Assembly: GCF_021298855.1 (NCBI RefSeq)
Contig: NZ_JAJTHI010000040.1
Coordinates: 1 to 64,000, forward strand
Direction: 5' to 3'
Origin: Gemmatimonas sp.
GTDB lineage: Bacteria; Gemmatimonadota; Gemmatimonadetes; Gemmatimonadales; Gemmatimonadaceae
Length of the DNA stretch: 64,000 nt
How positions within the stretch are numbered: position 1 is the stretch's first letter; every line of letters starts with the position of its first letter. The notes below the pieces were generated by a model. That model searched no databases. It saw only the letters and a list, made by a program, of their open reading frames with translations, and had not been told where the DNA came from. Of the stretch, positions 48,956 to 58,628 are shown piece after piece. The position numbers and the translations under genes were made by a program.

Positions 48956-50746
48956 TCAGAACTCGTCTGCCGACAGCGCCATGATGGGCGCGCTGCCGGC
49001 CTGGATGGCCGAGAGCAGTGTGGCGGTGCCGGGAAGGACGCGCCCGAAATAGAAGCGGGCGGTCTTGAGCTTGGCCTCGTGGAAACGCCGGTCCTCCGTT
49101 CCCGCCGCCAGCTTCTGCTGCGAGACCGTGGCCATGCGCAGCCACTGCCACCCCACGGCCGTATAGCCCATGAGGTCGAGATACTCGCTGGCCGCCGCGC
49201 CCACTTCGTCGGGGTTGGCGAAGCCACGCTCGGCGAGCAGCATGGTGGCCTTCTGCAGCTGATACAGCGCCGTGCCCAGCGCCTTGGAAAAGTCCTCCAG
49301 CCCCGCCACCGCCGCGGCGGCATCCACGTCGGCTTTCACCTGCTCGAAGAAACGCCGCACCAGTCGGCCGCCCTCCATGGGCAGCTTGCGCCCCACCAGA
49401 TCGAGCGCCTGCACGGCGTTGGTCCCTTCGTAGATCTGCGCGATACGGGCGTCGCGCACGTACTGCTCGATGCCGTACTCCTTGATGTAGCCGTGCCCAC
49501 CGAGCGTTTGCAGGGCGATGTTGGTGTTCTCGAAGCCCCGGTCGGTCAGGAAGGCCTTGATGACCGGCGTCATGAGCGCCACCAGATCGGACGCATCCTG
49601 TCGCACGGCGTCATCGGGGTGCCGATGCTCGAGATCGATACGAATGCCCACGGCGTACGCCAGCGACCGCATGCCCTCGTTGAGCGACTTGATGCGCAAC
49701 AGGCCCTTGCGCACGTCCGGGTGCACGAGGATGGGGTCGGCCACGCCGTCGGGGTGCTTGGGACCGGTGAGCGACCGCCCCTGCAGCCGTTCCCGGGCAT
49801 AGGCGCGCGCGTTCTGGTAGGCCACCTCAGAGAGCCCGAGTCCCTGCAGCCCCACGGCCAGGCGCGCGCCGTTCATCATGACGAACATGGCCCGCATGCC
49901 CTTGTGCGGCTCGCCCACCATCCAGCCCGTGGCCTGATCGAAGTCCAGTACACAGGTGGCACTGGCCTTGATCCCCATCTTGTGTTCCACGCTGCCGCAC
50001 GTGACCCCGTTGCGGGCGCCAAGCCCCCCGTCTGCCGTAGGGAGGAACTTGGGGACCAGGAAGAGGGAAATGCCCTTGGTGCCGCTGGGCGCATCGGGCA
50101 GCTTGGCGAGGACGAGATGCACGATGTTCTCCGTGAGATCGTGCTCCCCGGCGCTGATGAAGATCTTCTGCCCGGTAATGGCATAGGTCCCATCGGCATT
50201 CGGCACCGCGCGCGTGGTGAGGATGCCAAGGTCCGTGCCCGCGTGCGCCTCGGTGAGGCACATGGTGCCCCCCCAACGGCCGTCGATGAGGCGGGGGAGG
50301 AACCGCTGCTTGAGCTCCGCCGACCCGTGGCTCATGAGCGCGCTGTAGGCACCGTGCGAGAGCCCGGGGTACATGGAGAAGGAGAGATTGGCCGAGCAGA
50401 GCAGCTCCTCCATGACGAAGCGCACCATTTCGGGGAGCCCCGTGCCACCGTACGTCGGCTCAGCGCTGATCGCGGTCCATCCGTCGGCGGTGTAGCGCTG
50501 ATACGCCTCCTTGAAGCCTGCGGGGGTGGTCACGACCCCGTTCGCGAGATGGACCCCCTCGGCGTCACCGCTCTGGTTGAGCGGAAAGAGCACTTCTTCG
50601 CAGAAGCGTGCCCCACCGGAAAGCACTTCATCGATCATCTCCGGCGTCGCGTCCTCGAACCCCGGAAGCGCGGCGAGCTGGCCAATGTCGTGCACGTCGT
50701 GCAGGAGATAGCGGATGTCGTCGAGCGGCGCGTGGAATGCGGGCAT
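48956..50746 (-). CDS. Acyl-CoA dehydrogenase
   Basis: The 596-residue flavoenzyme performs the first oxidation step of fatty-acid beta-oxidation. It has an N-terminal dimerisation extension (DIRYLLHDVHD), the core motifs GGTMCLTEAHAGTDLG and YAITGQKIFIS, and the catalytic-base region QIYEGTNAVQALDLVGRKL. A C-terminal extension of about 130 residues is typical of the long FadE-like group. Start at 50746 (MPAFHAPLDD); upstream in-frame sequence is not family-like. Confidence 0.93.
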   Translation of the reverse strand: MPAFHAPLDDIRYLLHDVHDIGQLAALPGFEDATPEMIDEVLSGGARFCEEVLFPLNQSGDAEGVHLANGVVTTPAGFKEAYQRYTADGWTAISAEPTYGGTGLPEMVRFVMEELLCSANLSFSMYPGLSHGAYSALMSHGSAELKQRFLPRLIDGRWGGTMCLTEAHAGTDLGILTTRAVPNADGTYAITGQKIFISAGEHDLTENIVHLVLAKLPDAPSGTKGISLFLVPKFLPTADGGLGARNGVTCGSVEHKMGIKASATCVLDFDQATGWMVGEPHKGMRAMFVMMNGARLAVGLQGLGLSEVAYQNARAYARERLQGRSLTGPKHPDGVADPILVHPDVRKGLLRIKSLNEGMRSLAYAVGIRIDLEHRHPDDAVRQDASDLVALMTPVIKAFLTDRGFENTNIALQTLGGHGYIKEYGIEQYVRDARIAQIYEGTNAVQALDLVGRKLPMEGGRLVRRFFEQVKADVDAAAAVAGLEDFSKALGTALYQLQKATMLLAERGFANPDEVGAAASEYLDLMGYTAVGWQWLRMATVSQQKLAAGTEDRRFHEAKLKTARFYFGRVLPGTATLLSAIQAGSAPIMALSADEF

Positions 50747-50965
50747 GGACTGGGCTCGGGAAAGAGGATACCGAAAGCTGCGCCCCCGACCATGCGACGG
50801 CAAGGGCTTTTGCGACGGTAGCGTCATGTTTATGCGGTGGGGCGCATGCCCCGACGGCGCATGGGGCCGCGTCAGCCCTCTGTCCCGGAACCTGCCACGG
50901 CCCTGCCCCGTATCGGTTAATGTGCAGCATCCCGAACGCTCGCCTTCCATGGAGCCCCATTCGTC

Positions 50966-52861
50966 ATGAAGCAGTTCTTTGCGGCGCTGGCCGCGAATCT
51001 CGTTACGATTGCCGTGTGTGTGGTGGTCGGTCTTCTGTTGATCGCCGGCATTGCGGCGTCGGCCGGATCACGGCCAGCCACCGAGGTGCGACAGGGGGCG
51101 GTGCTGGTCATCGACATCGACCGTCCGCTCTCCGACCAGCCCGCGCATCCCGAACGACGCGGCTTCTTTGATGACGCCTTCGAGGCTGGCGGCTCGGCGC
51201 TGCCGCTCCGTTCGGCGCTGGTGGGGGTGCGCGCCGCCATCGACGACGATCGCATCAGCGGCATCCTGCTGCGCGGCACCGTCACCGGCGACGGCACCCG
51301 GTCCGGCTACGCCGCGCTGCGGGCGCTGCGCGAGGCGCTCGTGGCCTTCGCGGCGAAGAAGAAGCCCGTACACGCCTACCTCGTGAATCCCGACGCGGCC
51401 ACCTACTACGTGGCGTCGGCGGCAAGCACTATCACGCTCGATCCGTTCGGCTCGCTGCTGCTGCCAGGACTCGTGTCGGAGCAGCTCTTTCTCACCGGGC
51501 TGTTCGAGAAGTACGGCATTGGCGTGCAGGTGAGTCGTGTGGGGCGCTTCAAGGCAGCGGTCGAACCGTTCACGCGCCGGGACATGAGCCCCGAGAACCG
51601 GCAGCAGGTGGCGTCCTATCTGGGTGACCTGTGGAGTGAGGTGAAGCGTGGCATTGCCCGCACACGCGGTGTGGACACGCTGGCGCTGCAGGCCCTGGTG
51701 GATGCCCAGGGCATCATTGCGCCGGCCGAGGCGCAGTCTGCCAGGCTGGTCGATCGGGTGGCCTATTTCGATGTGGTGCTGACCGACCTGCAGAAGATGG
51801 CGGGAGTCGCGCCCGCCGACAGCGGCAGCGCCGCGGCCGGTGGTGCCGACAGCAGCCGTTCGGCCCGTCTGGCGGCCGCCCTCGATCAGCCGACGCTGCC
51901 GCAGATCACGCTCGACGACTATGCGCCTCTCGCGGTGGCGAAGGAACGACTCGTGGGGGCCAGCCAGGCCATTGCCATCATGTATGCCGAGGGGGACATC
52001 GTGGACGGCGAGGGCGGTGCCGGCCAGATCGGCGGCATGTCCTTCAGTCGTGAGCTGCGGGCGCTGCGCAACGACCGCACGATCAAGGCGGTGGTGTTGC
52101 GCGTGAACAGCCCGGGCGGCAGCGCGGTGGCCTCGGAACAGATTCAGCGCGAACTCACGCTCATGGCACAGGTGAAGCCGGTGGTGGTGTCGATGGGGTC
52201 ACTGGCCGCGAGCGGTGGGTATTGGATCAGCACGGCGGCCGCGCGCATTTACGCCGAGCCCAACACCATTACCGGGTCGATCGGCGTGTTCGCCCTCGTA
52301 CCGAACATCCAGGCGCTGGCCAACCGGCAGGGTGTCACGTTCGACACGGTCAAGACGGGGCGCTATGCCGACCTCTTCACCCTGGCGCGTCCGCGCACCG
52401 AGGCGGAACTCGCCGTGCTGCAACGTGGCACCGACATGGTGTACGACGCCTTCCTGCAGCGGGTGAGCACGGCGCGCCGGCTCCCCCTCGATTCGGTCCG
52501 CGCGCTGGCCGAGGGGCGGGTGTGGTCGGGCGTCCAGGCACATCGCCTGGGGCTCGTGGACTCCTTGGGGAGCCTGCAGGATGCGGTGAAGGCGGCGGCG
52601 GCGCGGGCGAAGCTGACCGGCGACTACGACGTGCGCGAGTACCCGCACGTGAAGACCACCACCGAGAGGCTGTCCGAATTGCTGGAGGACAAGCCCACGC
52701 CGGTGGCGGCACAGCTCGATGCAGCGGTACAGCAGTTGGGTGCGCGCGGGGCAGCGGCCGAGCTCGTGCGTGACATTACGCGCGAACTCGGCGCGCTCAT
52801 GGCCTACAACGATCCGCGCGGCGTGTACGCGCGGATGCCCTTCATCCTGCGGGTACGCTAG
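50966..52861 (+). CDS. sppA: Signal peptide peptidase SppA (long form)
   Basis: The 631-residue membrane-anchored serine protease has one N-terminal helix (LVTIAVCVVVGLLLIAGIAA) and two tandem S49 domains. The catalytic dyad is Lys196 in GRFKAAVEPF and Ser416 in SLAASGGYWIS. It clears cut signal peptides from the inner membrane. The stop codon lies within the first unit of a 13-bp tandem repeat. The gene is divergent from the acyl-CoA dehydrogenase across about 220 bases. Confidence 0.94.
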   Translation: MKQFFAALAANLVTIAVCVVVGLLLIAGIAASAGSRPATEVRQGAVLVIDIDRPLSDQPAHPERRGFFDDAFEAGGSALPLRSALVGVRAAIDDDRISGILLRGTVTGDGTRSGYAALRALREALVAFAAKKKPVHAYLVNPDAATYYVASAASTITLDPFGSLLLPGLVSEQLFLTGLFEKYGIGVQVSRVGRFKAAVEPFTRRDMSPENRQQVASYLGDLWSEVKRGIARTRGVDTLALQALVDAQGIIAPAEAQSARLVDRVAYFDVVLTDLQKMAGVAPADSGSAAAGGADSSRSARLAAALDQPTLPQITLDDYAPLAVAKERLVGASQAIAIMYAEGDIVDGEGGAGQIGGMSFSRELRALRNDRTIKAVVLRVNSPGGSAVASEQIQRELTLMAQVKPVVVSMGSLAASGGYWISTAAARIYAEPNTITGSIGVFALVPNIQALANRQGVTFDTVKTGRYADLFTLARPRTEAELAVLQRGTDMVYDAFLQRVSTARRLPLDSVRALAEGRVWSGVQAHRLGLVDSLGSLQDAVKAAAARAKLTGDYDVREYPHVKTTTERLSELLEDKPTPVAAQLDAAVQQLGARGAAAELVRDITRELGALMAYNDPRGVYARMPFILRVR

Positions 52862-52913
52862 GCGGGTACGCTAGGCGGGTACGCCAGGCGGGTGCGTCAG
52901 GCGCGTGCACCAG
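52849..52913. repeat. 13-bp tandem repeat at the sppA stop
   Basis: Five consecutive 13-base units run from GCGGGTACGCTAG (twice exact) through GCGGGTACGCCAG and GCGGGTGCGTCAG to GCGCGTGCACCAG. The first unit supplies the last codons and the TAG stop of sppA. The last unit forms the left arm of the terminator hairpin. Confidence 0.9.
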
Positions 52914-52926
52914 ATGCACGCGCCTG
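52898..52926. terminator. Bidirectional terminator between sppA and the hypothetical gene
   Basis: CAGGCGCGTGCA and TGCACGCGCCTG form a perfect 12-bp stem with a 5-base loop, between two convergent genes. No T-run; the stem is very strong. Confidence 0.7.
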
Positions 52927-52932
52927 GTGCGG

Positions 52933-53310
52933 TCAGTCGGCGATGACGGGCGTGGACCACGCGCCGTACGTGACCTTGCGGTGCGCCTCGAGGCGGCGCG
53001 CCTGGGCTTCCCACGTAGCCAGTTCGGCGCGCGACCGCGCGAGGTGCGCCGCCGCCTTCGCGATGCACGGCGCGATCCCGCGCGCCTGCACATCGGCGAG
53101 CGTCCATTCGGCGGCCTTCACGCGCGCGTGCGCAATGGCCATCTGCTCCACGCAGCGCGTGGCGTGATAGCTGCTCCAGGCGTCGACCGGGCGGTCATCG
53201 TCGATGCCGTAGAGCGCCCAGATGCCGTCGGTGGTCGGAATGGCCTCGAGGAGAAAGCCGTCGAAGTCTTCGGGGATGGACAGCGCGCCATCGGTGCTGT
53301 GCATGCTCAT
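52933..53310 (-). CDS. Hypothetical protein
   Basis: The 125-residue product is soluble and of unknown family. The N-terminal half (FDGFLLEAIPTTDGIWALYGIDD) looks like beta strands, the C-terminal half is a long helical segment (AKAAAHLARSRAELATWEAQ). It is alone on the minus strand after the sppA terminator, 130 bases downstream of the TonB receptor gene. Third-position GC is high, supporting a real gene. Confidence 0.65.
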   Translation of the reverse strand: MSMHSTDGALSIPEDFDGFLLEAIPTTDGIWALYGIDDDRPVDAWSSYHATRCVEQMAIAHARVKAAEWTLADVQARGIAPCIAKAAAHLARSRAELATWEAQARRLEAHRKVTYGAWSTPVIAD

Positions 53311-53440
53311 GGGGAGGGTTCGTTGAGGTGAGCGGAACAGATGGTGTGTTGGGAGACCCTAACTCAAGCCGGCGCGTTGGCGTCACGGTTCCCGCCAGCA
53401 ACAGGAGCGGCCGGCGCGGTGGCACAGTGCCGCGGTGCAC

Positions 53441-55588
53441 TCACCGCCACTGGAGACTGGTCAGGAAGGTGAGGCGGCGCGGCAACCCCGGCTCGAAGAA
53501 CCGGTTGCGCGTGGCGTTGATGACGAGGCTGCTGGCGTGGCGCCGGTCGAAGGCGTTTTCGAGCGACACGGTGGGCTGCAGACGGAGGCTGCCCACGGCG
53601 GCATCGAGTCCGGCGCGCCAGTTCCACACCGCGTAGCCAGCGCTGGTTACCGTGCCGCCGTCGTTGGCGCTGGCCGACGACGACGCGGTGACCTCGACGC
53701 TGCTCCAGAACGCGCCGCGCCGCCCCGTGCCGAATGCCTGCAGGTAATGCGCGGGAACGCCGGGGATGGCCTTGCCGGCAAAGGAGGTATTGCCCACCAC
53801 ATAGCGGTCGAAGCGGAAGCGCGACCAGGTATACGCCGCTCCCGTCTCGAACGCCGGCCATGCGGCGCGCACACTGGTTTCCGCCCCCGTGCGGGTGGAG
53901 CGGCCAGCGTTGCGGAACGCCCGGCGCCCCGGCTGATTGGGCACGTCGAAGGGCACCAGCTCATCGAGCACGACGGCGCGGAAGAGCGCCACGTCGGCGC
54001 GCACCCGGCCACCCAGCAGCGTCTGCGCGCCGATCTCCGACGTTCGTGTGCGCTGGGGGTCGAGTGTCGCGTTGAGCCCCGCCGCGCCCGTTTCCTGATT
54101 GGTGAGTTCGGTGACCGTGGGCGTTTCGAAGGCGGTGGAGAGATTGCCGTAGAGCGACCACTGCGGACGTACACGCCAGACCAGCCCCAGCATGGGGCTC
54201 ACCGCCTGCAGCGACCGATCGCCGGAGTCGTCGGCGTTGCGCGGCGTAATGAAGCGATCGCGCACACGGAACTGCACCTGATCATGGCGCAGCGCGACAC
54301 TGGCGAGCAGGCCGTGCGGCGCTTCCACTTCGACACGCCCATACGCCCCCACGCTGGCCGCGCGCTCCTGCTGATCGAGCCGAGTGGCCCCGCGCTCATT
54401 GCCCGGCTGCGGACAGAGCGCCGTGGCCGGGGCCGTCGCGGCAACGGCCGCGCAATTCTCGTAGTTGAAGCGCTCGTCGCGCACCCGTTGCGCATCGACC
54501 CCCGCCCCGAGGCGCACCGGCCACGCGAGCCGCGCCACACGCCACGCGCCATGCACCCCGCCGCCCACCGCCGCGCGGTCCACCGCCACCATGGCAAACG
54601 GGAGCGGATTGTCGAGCGTGCGGGCGCTCGTGAAGAGCGAGCCGCGAATGGTGCCGCCCGCCACCTCCCGTTCGCCAAGCAGCGCCAGCTGCGTCTGCAC
54701 GACCGCCTTGCGGGACCGCCGCGTGATGTTGAGCGAGTCGGGGAGGCGCGGATCGCGCGCCAGCTCCTCGGCCGTGAGCGCGCCGGTGTTCTCGGCCCGT
54801 GGGGCATCGTAGTGCGTGGCCTGCAGCTCGAGGCGCGTGCCGGCCACGGTGGCGAGGCCGCGCGCGAACAGGCTCGACGCGTCGAGCCGCGACCAACGAC
54901 GCGGCCCGTCGCCCTGGGTGCGCGTGGCCGACAGCAGCCAGCCGGCGCGTTGCCACCACCCGGTACTGTCGGCCTGACTCCCCGACAGCTGGACGTTGCC
55001 GCGCTGCCATCCCCCACCGTCCCACACGCGCGCCTGCGCCGTGAAGGGCACCGCCGCCGGTGCGCGCGAACGCATGTCGATCACGCCGCCAGCCGCGTTC
55101 CCGTACAGGGCGGCGGCCGTACCGCGCACGATGTCGATGCGATCGATGGTTTCGAGGTCGATCCAGTCGGTGGGCGTCTGCCCGTCGGGGAGCGACACCG
55201 GCACCCCGTCGCGCAGCACCCGCACGCCCCGCACGCCAAAGGCCGAGCGCGCGCCGAAGCCGCGAACGGCGATCCGCTGGTCCTGCGACGGATTGGCGCG
55301 ATCCTGCACCTGCACCCCGGGCACCGCCAGCAGCAACTCATTGGCGCCGGCGCGGCGCAGCGCCGGTCGCGCCGACAGCGGCGCGGTGGAGACGGCGAAC
55401 GGCAGTTCAAAGGGCGTCCGCTCGACATCACGGGTCACGCTCACCCGCAGGGCACGCAGGGTCTGCGTACTGTCACGCCGCACACTGTCCGTGGTCGGGC
55501 GCGCTTGTGCCGTCAGGTCGGCACCACACAGGAAGACCGCAACCAGCAGCGGCGTTGGCGCGGAGGGGAACACCAGGGATCTGAGCAC
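53441..55588 (-). CDS. TonB-dependent outer-membrane receptor
   Basis: The 715-residue product has a signal peptide (LLVAVFLCGADLTAQA), a plug domain (about 50-165: GANELLLAVPGVQVQDR, IAVRGFGARSAFGVRGVRVLRDGVP, GTAAALYGNAAGGVIDM) and a 22-strand barrel. It ends PRRLTFLTSLQWR, an Arg rather than Phe terminus. The pattern is closest to iron-siderophore or copper receptors of the FecA/OprC kind, but the substrate cannot be fixed. No ferric regulator box was found. Confidence 0.92.
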   Translation of the reverse strand: MLRSLVFPSAPTPLLVAVFLCGADLTAQARPTTDSVRRDSTQTLRALRVSVTRDVERTPFELPFAVSTAPLSARPALRRAGANELLLAVPGVQVQDRANPSQDQRIAVRGFGARSAFGVRGVRVLRDGVPVSLPDGQTPTDWIDLETIDRIDIVRGTAAALYGNAAGGVIDMRSRAPAAVPFTAQARVWDGGGWQRGNVQLSGSQADSTGWWQRAGWLLSATRTQGDGPRRWSRLDASSLFARGLATVAGTRLELQATHYDAPRAENTGALTAEELARDPRLPDSLNITRRSRKAVVQTQLALLGEREVAGGTIRGSLFTSARTLDNPLPFAMVAVDRAAVGGGVHGAWRVARLAWPVRLGAGVDAQRVRDERFNYENCAAVAATAPATALCPQPGNERGATRLDQQERAASVGAYGRVEVEAPHGLLASVALRHDQVQFRVRDRFITPRNADDSGDRSLQAVSPMLGLVWRVRPQWSLYGNLSTAFETPTVTELTNQETGAAGLNATLDPQRTRTSEIGAQTLLGGRVRADVALFRAVVLDELVPFDVPNQPGRRAFRNAGRSTRTGAETSVRAAWPAFETGAAYTWSRFRFDRYVVGNTSFAGKAIPGVPAHYLQAFGTGRRGAFWSSVEVTASSSASANDGGTVTSAGYAVWNWRAGLDAAVGSLRLQPTVSLENAFDRRHASSLVINATRNRFFEPGLPRRLTFLTSLQWR

Positions 55589-55636
55589 CCTGCGATCTAG
55601 CGCGACGACGGGACGGAGGGAATCCCCAGGTGACCG

Positions 55637-56302
55637 CTACGGCGCCTCGCCGACACAGGTCGGCGGCCGCTCGGACGGATCCTCGTCGAACAGTTCGCCG
55701 GTCCGGGAACACACCACCCCGGTATTCGTGTCACGCACCTTCATGAACCAATGCGACGGGGAGGCGTTGGAGGCGAGCACCCGATGCGACGTGGGCAGGG
55801 CCATGCCCTGCGCCTTGAGCTCCGGCCACGTGGCGAAGCGCTGATTGAGGAGCCGGAACGCGGTCTGCTGATCGTACACGCGGGTGAGGGTCCCGGACAC
55901 CTCGGCGCGGCTGCGGTCGGTGCGGGCGTTCCCCCGTACCTTCACGCCCACCGCAGCGAGCGTGAGCAGCAGGAAGGCCACGATCACGCTGCTCACCAGC
56001 ACCTGATCCTGGTCGGCGCGCCTGGTGGAGGGCACACGCGCCGGTGCGCTGGCGACCGGCGGCTTCGCCGAGGCCCCGGGGCGCGGTGCGGGTTTCCCCG
56101 ATGCGGGCGCCGTGCGGGGACTTACTGTAGACGACAGTGGCCCGCGGGCCCGCGGGTCCGGCGGCATTGACTCCCTCACCGGTGCACTCAGCCCCAACGG
56201 CGGCAGCGGCGCTGCGCCCAACGGACGCTGCGCCTGCCGCATCCGATCGGCAGCCAACGTGGAGGGGCGGCGGCGGGGCGGTGGACTGGACATTTCACTC
56301 AT
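55637..56302 (-). CDS. Membrane protein with pilin-like C-terminal domain
   Basis: The 221-residue product has a Pro/Ala/Arg-rich cytosolic N-terminus (1-95), one membrane helix (VLVSSVIVAFLLLTLAAVGVKV, about 100-121), and an outside domain resembling the globular part of the pilins at 19308 and 19885. Shared points: a helix leading to SHWFMKV aligned with GWSATAT, then VVC and an 18-residue loop to PTC. It lacks the prepilin peptidase site and Glu5. Perhaps a pilus-related membrane protein; function unknown. Confidence 0.65.
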   Translation of the reverse strand: MSEMSSPPPRRRPSTLAADRMRQAQRPLGAAPLPPLGLSAPVRESMPPDPRARGPLSSTVSPRTAPASGKPAPRPGASAKPPVASAPARVPSTRRADQDQVLVSSVIVAFLLLTLAAVGVKVRGNARTDRSRAEVSGTLTRVYDQQTAFRLLNQRFATWPELKAQGMALPTSHRVLASNASPSHWFMKVRDTNTGVVCSRTGELFDEDPSERPPTCVGEAP

Positions 56303-56442
56303 TGTACGAATTGGACGATCCGCAGACCATCGCGGTCGCGACGCAGAGCGTCACGGCCGCGGCATTGTTGCAGACATCCCCGGCATCGCACGATTCGTCA
56401 CCAGTCCCTCCGTATTCCTTTCCGCCCCCGTAGCTTGTTGCC

Positions 56443-57864
56443 ATGTACTTCCGCCAGTTCTACGACACGTCGCTCGCCCAGGCGAGCTATCTCATCGGCT
56501 GTCAGGCTACCGGTGACGCCATCGTGGTGGATCCGCTGCGCGATCCCCGCCCCTACCTCGACGTCGCCGCGCGCGAAGGGCTGCGCATCACGCACGTGAC
56601 GGAAACGCACATCCACGCCGATTTCATCTCGGGCGCGCGCGAACTGCATGCCGCAACGGGCGCGCTGCTCCTCCTGTCCGCTGAAGGCGGCCCCGACTGG
56701 CAGTATGCGTTTGCGGCGCACGACGGGGCGACGCTGCTCCACGACGGGGATGTGATCATGGTGGGCAACATCCGGCTCGATGTGTTGCATACGCCAGGGC
56801 ACACGCCCGAACATCTGAGCTTCGTGGTGACCGATACGCCACGCGCGGCGGGCCCCATGGGTGTGCTCACGGGCGACTTCGTATTCGTGGGCGACGTGGG
56901 AAGACCGGATCTGCTCGAAAAGGCCGCCAAGGTGGCGAATACGATGGAAGCCGGGGCTCGCACGCTCTTCCATTCACTCGAGCGGTTCCGCGCCCTCCCC
57001 GACCACCTGCAGGTGTGGCCGGGACATGGCGCCGGGTCGGCCTGCGGCAAGGCGCTGGGCGCGGTCCCGTCGAGTACGGTCGGCTACGAGAAGCGCGCCA
57101 ACTGGGGGGTGGCCACCACCACCGAGGGCGAGTTTGTGCGCATGGTGCTGGAGGGACAGCCAGAGCCCCCGCGGTATTTCGCGGACATGAAGCGGATCAA
57201 CCGTGACGGGCCCCCGGTACTGGGTGCGCTATCACCGCTCCCGCTGCTGTCGGCTGCCGAGGGCGCCGCGCAGCTCGCGCGCGCGGAGGTGTGGCCGATC
57301 GATCTGCGCCCCGCCGCGGCGTACGCCGCGCGACACGCCACCGGCAGCCTCTCCGTGCCCTACGGGCGCAGCTTCAGCACGTGGGTAGGTTCGCTGGTAC
57401 CGGTGGGGGCGCCCCTGCTGCTGCTTGCCCCGCAGGGAGACGACGCGGGAGCGCTCGTGGAGGCGGCCCGCCACGATCTGCTGCACATCGGCTTCGACGG
57501 GATCATGGGGTGGGTGGACGCCGACGCGCTGCTCACGCTCCTCGACGCCCAGGGCCGCCTTCCCGCGCCGCTGCCCCAGCAACCCATCACCGCCGCGGCC
57601 GTTCGCGACGGGTCGCTCCCCGTGGTCGATGTTCGGGGGCGCACGGAGTGGGAGGGCGGCCACCTGCCCCACGCCGTGCACATTCCGCTGGGCGAGTTGG
57701 CCGAGCGGTTGCATGAGATTCCCGCCGGCGCCGTGGGGATTCACTGCCAGGCGGGGGCCCGCTCAGCCATCGCCACCAGCCTGCTGCATCGCCTGGGGCG
57801 CACGAACGCCATCGACCTGCAGGGCGGGTACGCGGCGTGGGTACGCGCCGCGTCTGGGACCTGA
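56443..57864 (+). CDS. Persulfide-dioxygenase-like MBL plus rhodanese protein
   Basis: The 473-residue product joins a metallo-beta-lactamase domain (1-250; metal ligands THIHADFISGA, PGHTPEHLSF, GDFVFVGDVGRPDLL, PGHGAGSACG) to two rhodanese domains. The first rhodanese (about 275-365) seems to lack its Cys; the second has the active loop HCQAGARS. Such fusions oxidise glutathione persulfide and transfer sulfane sulfur. Divergent from the pilin-like membrane gene. Confidence 0.92.
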   Translation: MYFRQFYDTSLAQASYLIGCQATGDAIVVDPLRDPRPYLDVAAREGLRITHVTETHIHADFISGARELHAATGALLLLSAEGGPDWQYAFAAHDGATLLHDGDVIMVGNIRLDVLHTPGHTPEHLSFVVTDTPRAAGPMGVLTGDFVFVGDVGRPDLLEKAAKVANTMEAGARTLFHSLERFRALPDHLQVWPGHGAGSACGKALGAVPSSTVGYEKRANWGVATTTEGEFVRMVLEGQPEPPRYFADMKRINRDGPPVLGALSPLPLLSAAEGAAQLARAEVWPIDLRPAAAYAARHATGSLSVPYGRSFSTWVGSLVPVGAPLLLLAPQGDDAGALVEAARHDLLHIGFDGIMGWVDADALLTLLDAQGRLPAPLPQQPITAAAVRDGSLPVVDVRGRTEWEGGHLPHAVHIPLGELAERLHEIPAGAVGIHCQAGARSAIATSLLHRLGRTNAIDLQGGYAAWVRAASGT

Positions 57865-58058
57865 CGATCCGCGTGGCTCAGCCGCTACGACCGATCACGC
57901 TATTGCACGTCCTGCCCCCTATTTCGAGGCGAAGTGACGCCCTGATGACGCCGCGGAGCGACATAGATTGCCGTCGGCAGTACCGACCGCGTCGCGGTAA
58001 TGGGCGTGCTCTGACGGTGCAGACTGCAGTCGACTGAGTGATTGATTGCCAAGGAGTT

Positions 58059-58097
58059 CCCCCCCGAGCTGTCGCCATGGCGCCAGCTTGAGGGGGG
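58059..58097 (-). terminator. Hairpin after the winged-helix gene
   Basis: CCCCCCGAGCTG and CAGCTTGAGGGGGG pair with one bulge around the palindrome CGCCATGGCG. It lies three bases past the minus-strand stop at 58101. Likely terminator, no T-run. Confidence 0.5.
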
Positions 58098-58100
58098 CGC

Positions 58101-58628
58101 TCAGGTTGCGCGCGATGCAATCAGGTGCTGCAGCAGCTCGGCGGCGGCTCCGCGCTGGCGCGTCGTGCCCACGCGAATGCCGTCCACGCAGGCAAGCATC
58201 CGGTGCAGCCGCGCGTCGCGCGTCGCCACCTTGGTGAGGCCGTTGAAGAGGGGCACGAGCGTTTCGCCCCGCACCGGACCGCCCTCCATGGGCCAGACGA
58301 GTGTGCGCACCGCCTCATCGCCGCCAAACACGGAGGCGAGGTCCGGGTGGGCTCCGGCCGTGGGCAGCCCCACCCGCTCCGGGCCGTGCACCGCCGGAAA
58401 CGCGTAGCGCGCGCCGTGCACGAGGAACTCGTGCAATGCCGGTTCGGCAACCGTGCGGCTGCCGGGACCGCAAAGGCCCGCGAGCTGGAGGCGAGCCACC
58501 GAGCGATGTACCGCACTGGTGCTGGTTGCCAGGGCAATCGCGAGCGGCTCGTACCGGTCTTCAGGCACGAGAACCAGACGGAGAGCGACAGCGATGTCGA
58601 ACGGCCGGAGCGAAGGTTGCGAAGGCAC
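58101..58628 (-). CDS. Winged-helix DNA-binding protein
   Basis: The 175-residue product starts with an apparent helix-turn-helix (FDIAVALRLVLVPEDRYEPL, STSAVHRSVARLQLAGLC), followed by a domain with FPAVHGPERVGLPTAGAHP and conserved acidic residues. No family name can be given. It faces argJ across about 300 bases of AT-rich divergent promoter and may regulate it or itself. Confidence 0.7.
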   Translation of the reverse strand: MPSQPSLRPFDIAVALRLVLVPEDRYEPLAIALATSTSAVHRSVARLQLAGLCGPGSRTVAEPALHEFLVHGARYAFPAVHGPERVGLPTAGAHPDLASVFGGDEAVRTLVWPMEGGPVRGETLVPLFNGLTKVATRDARLHRMLACVDGIRVGTTRQRGAAAELLQHLIASRAT

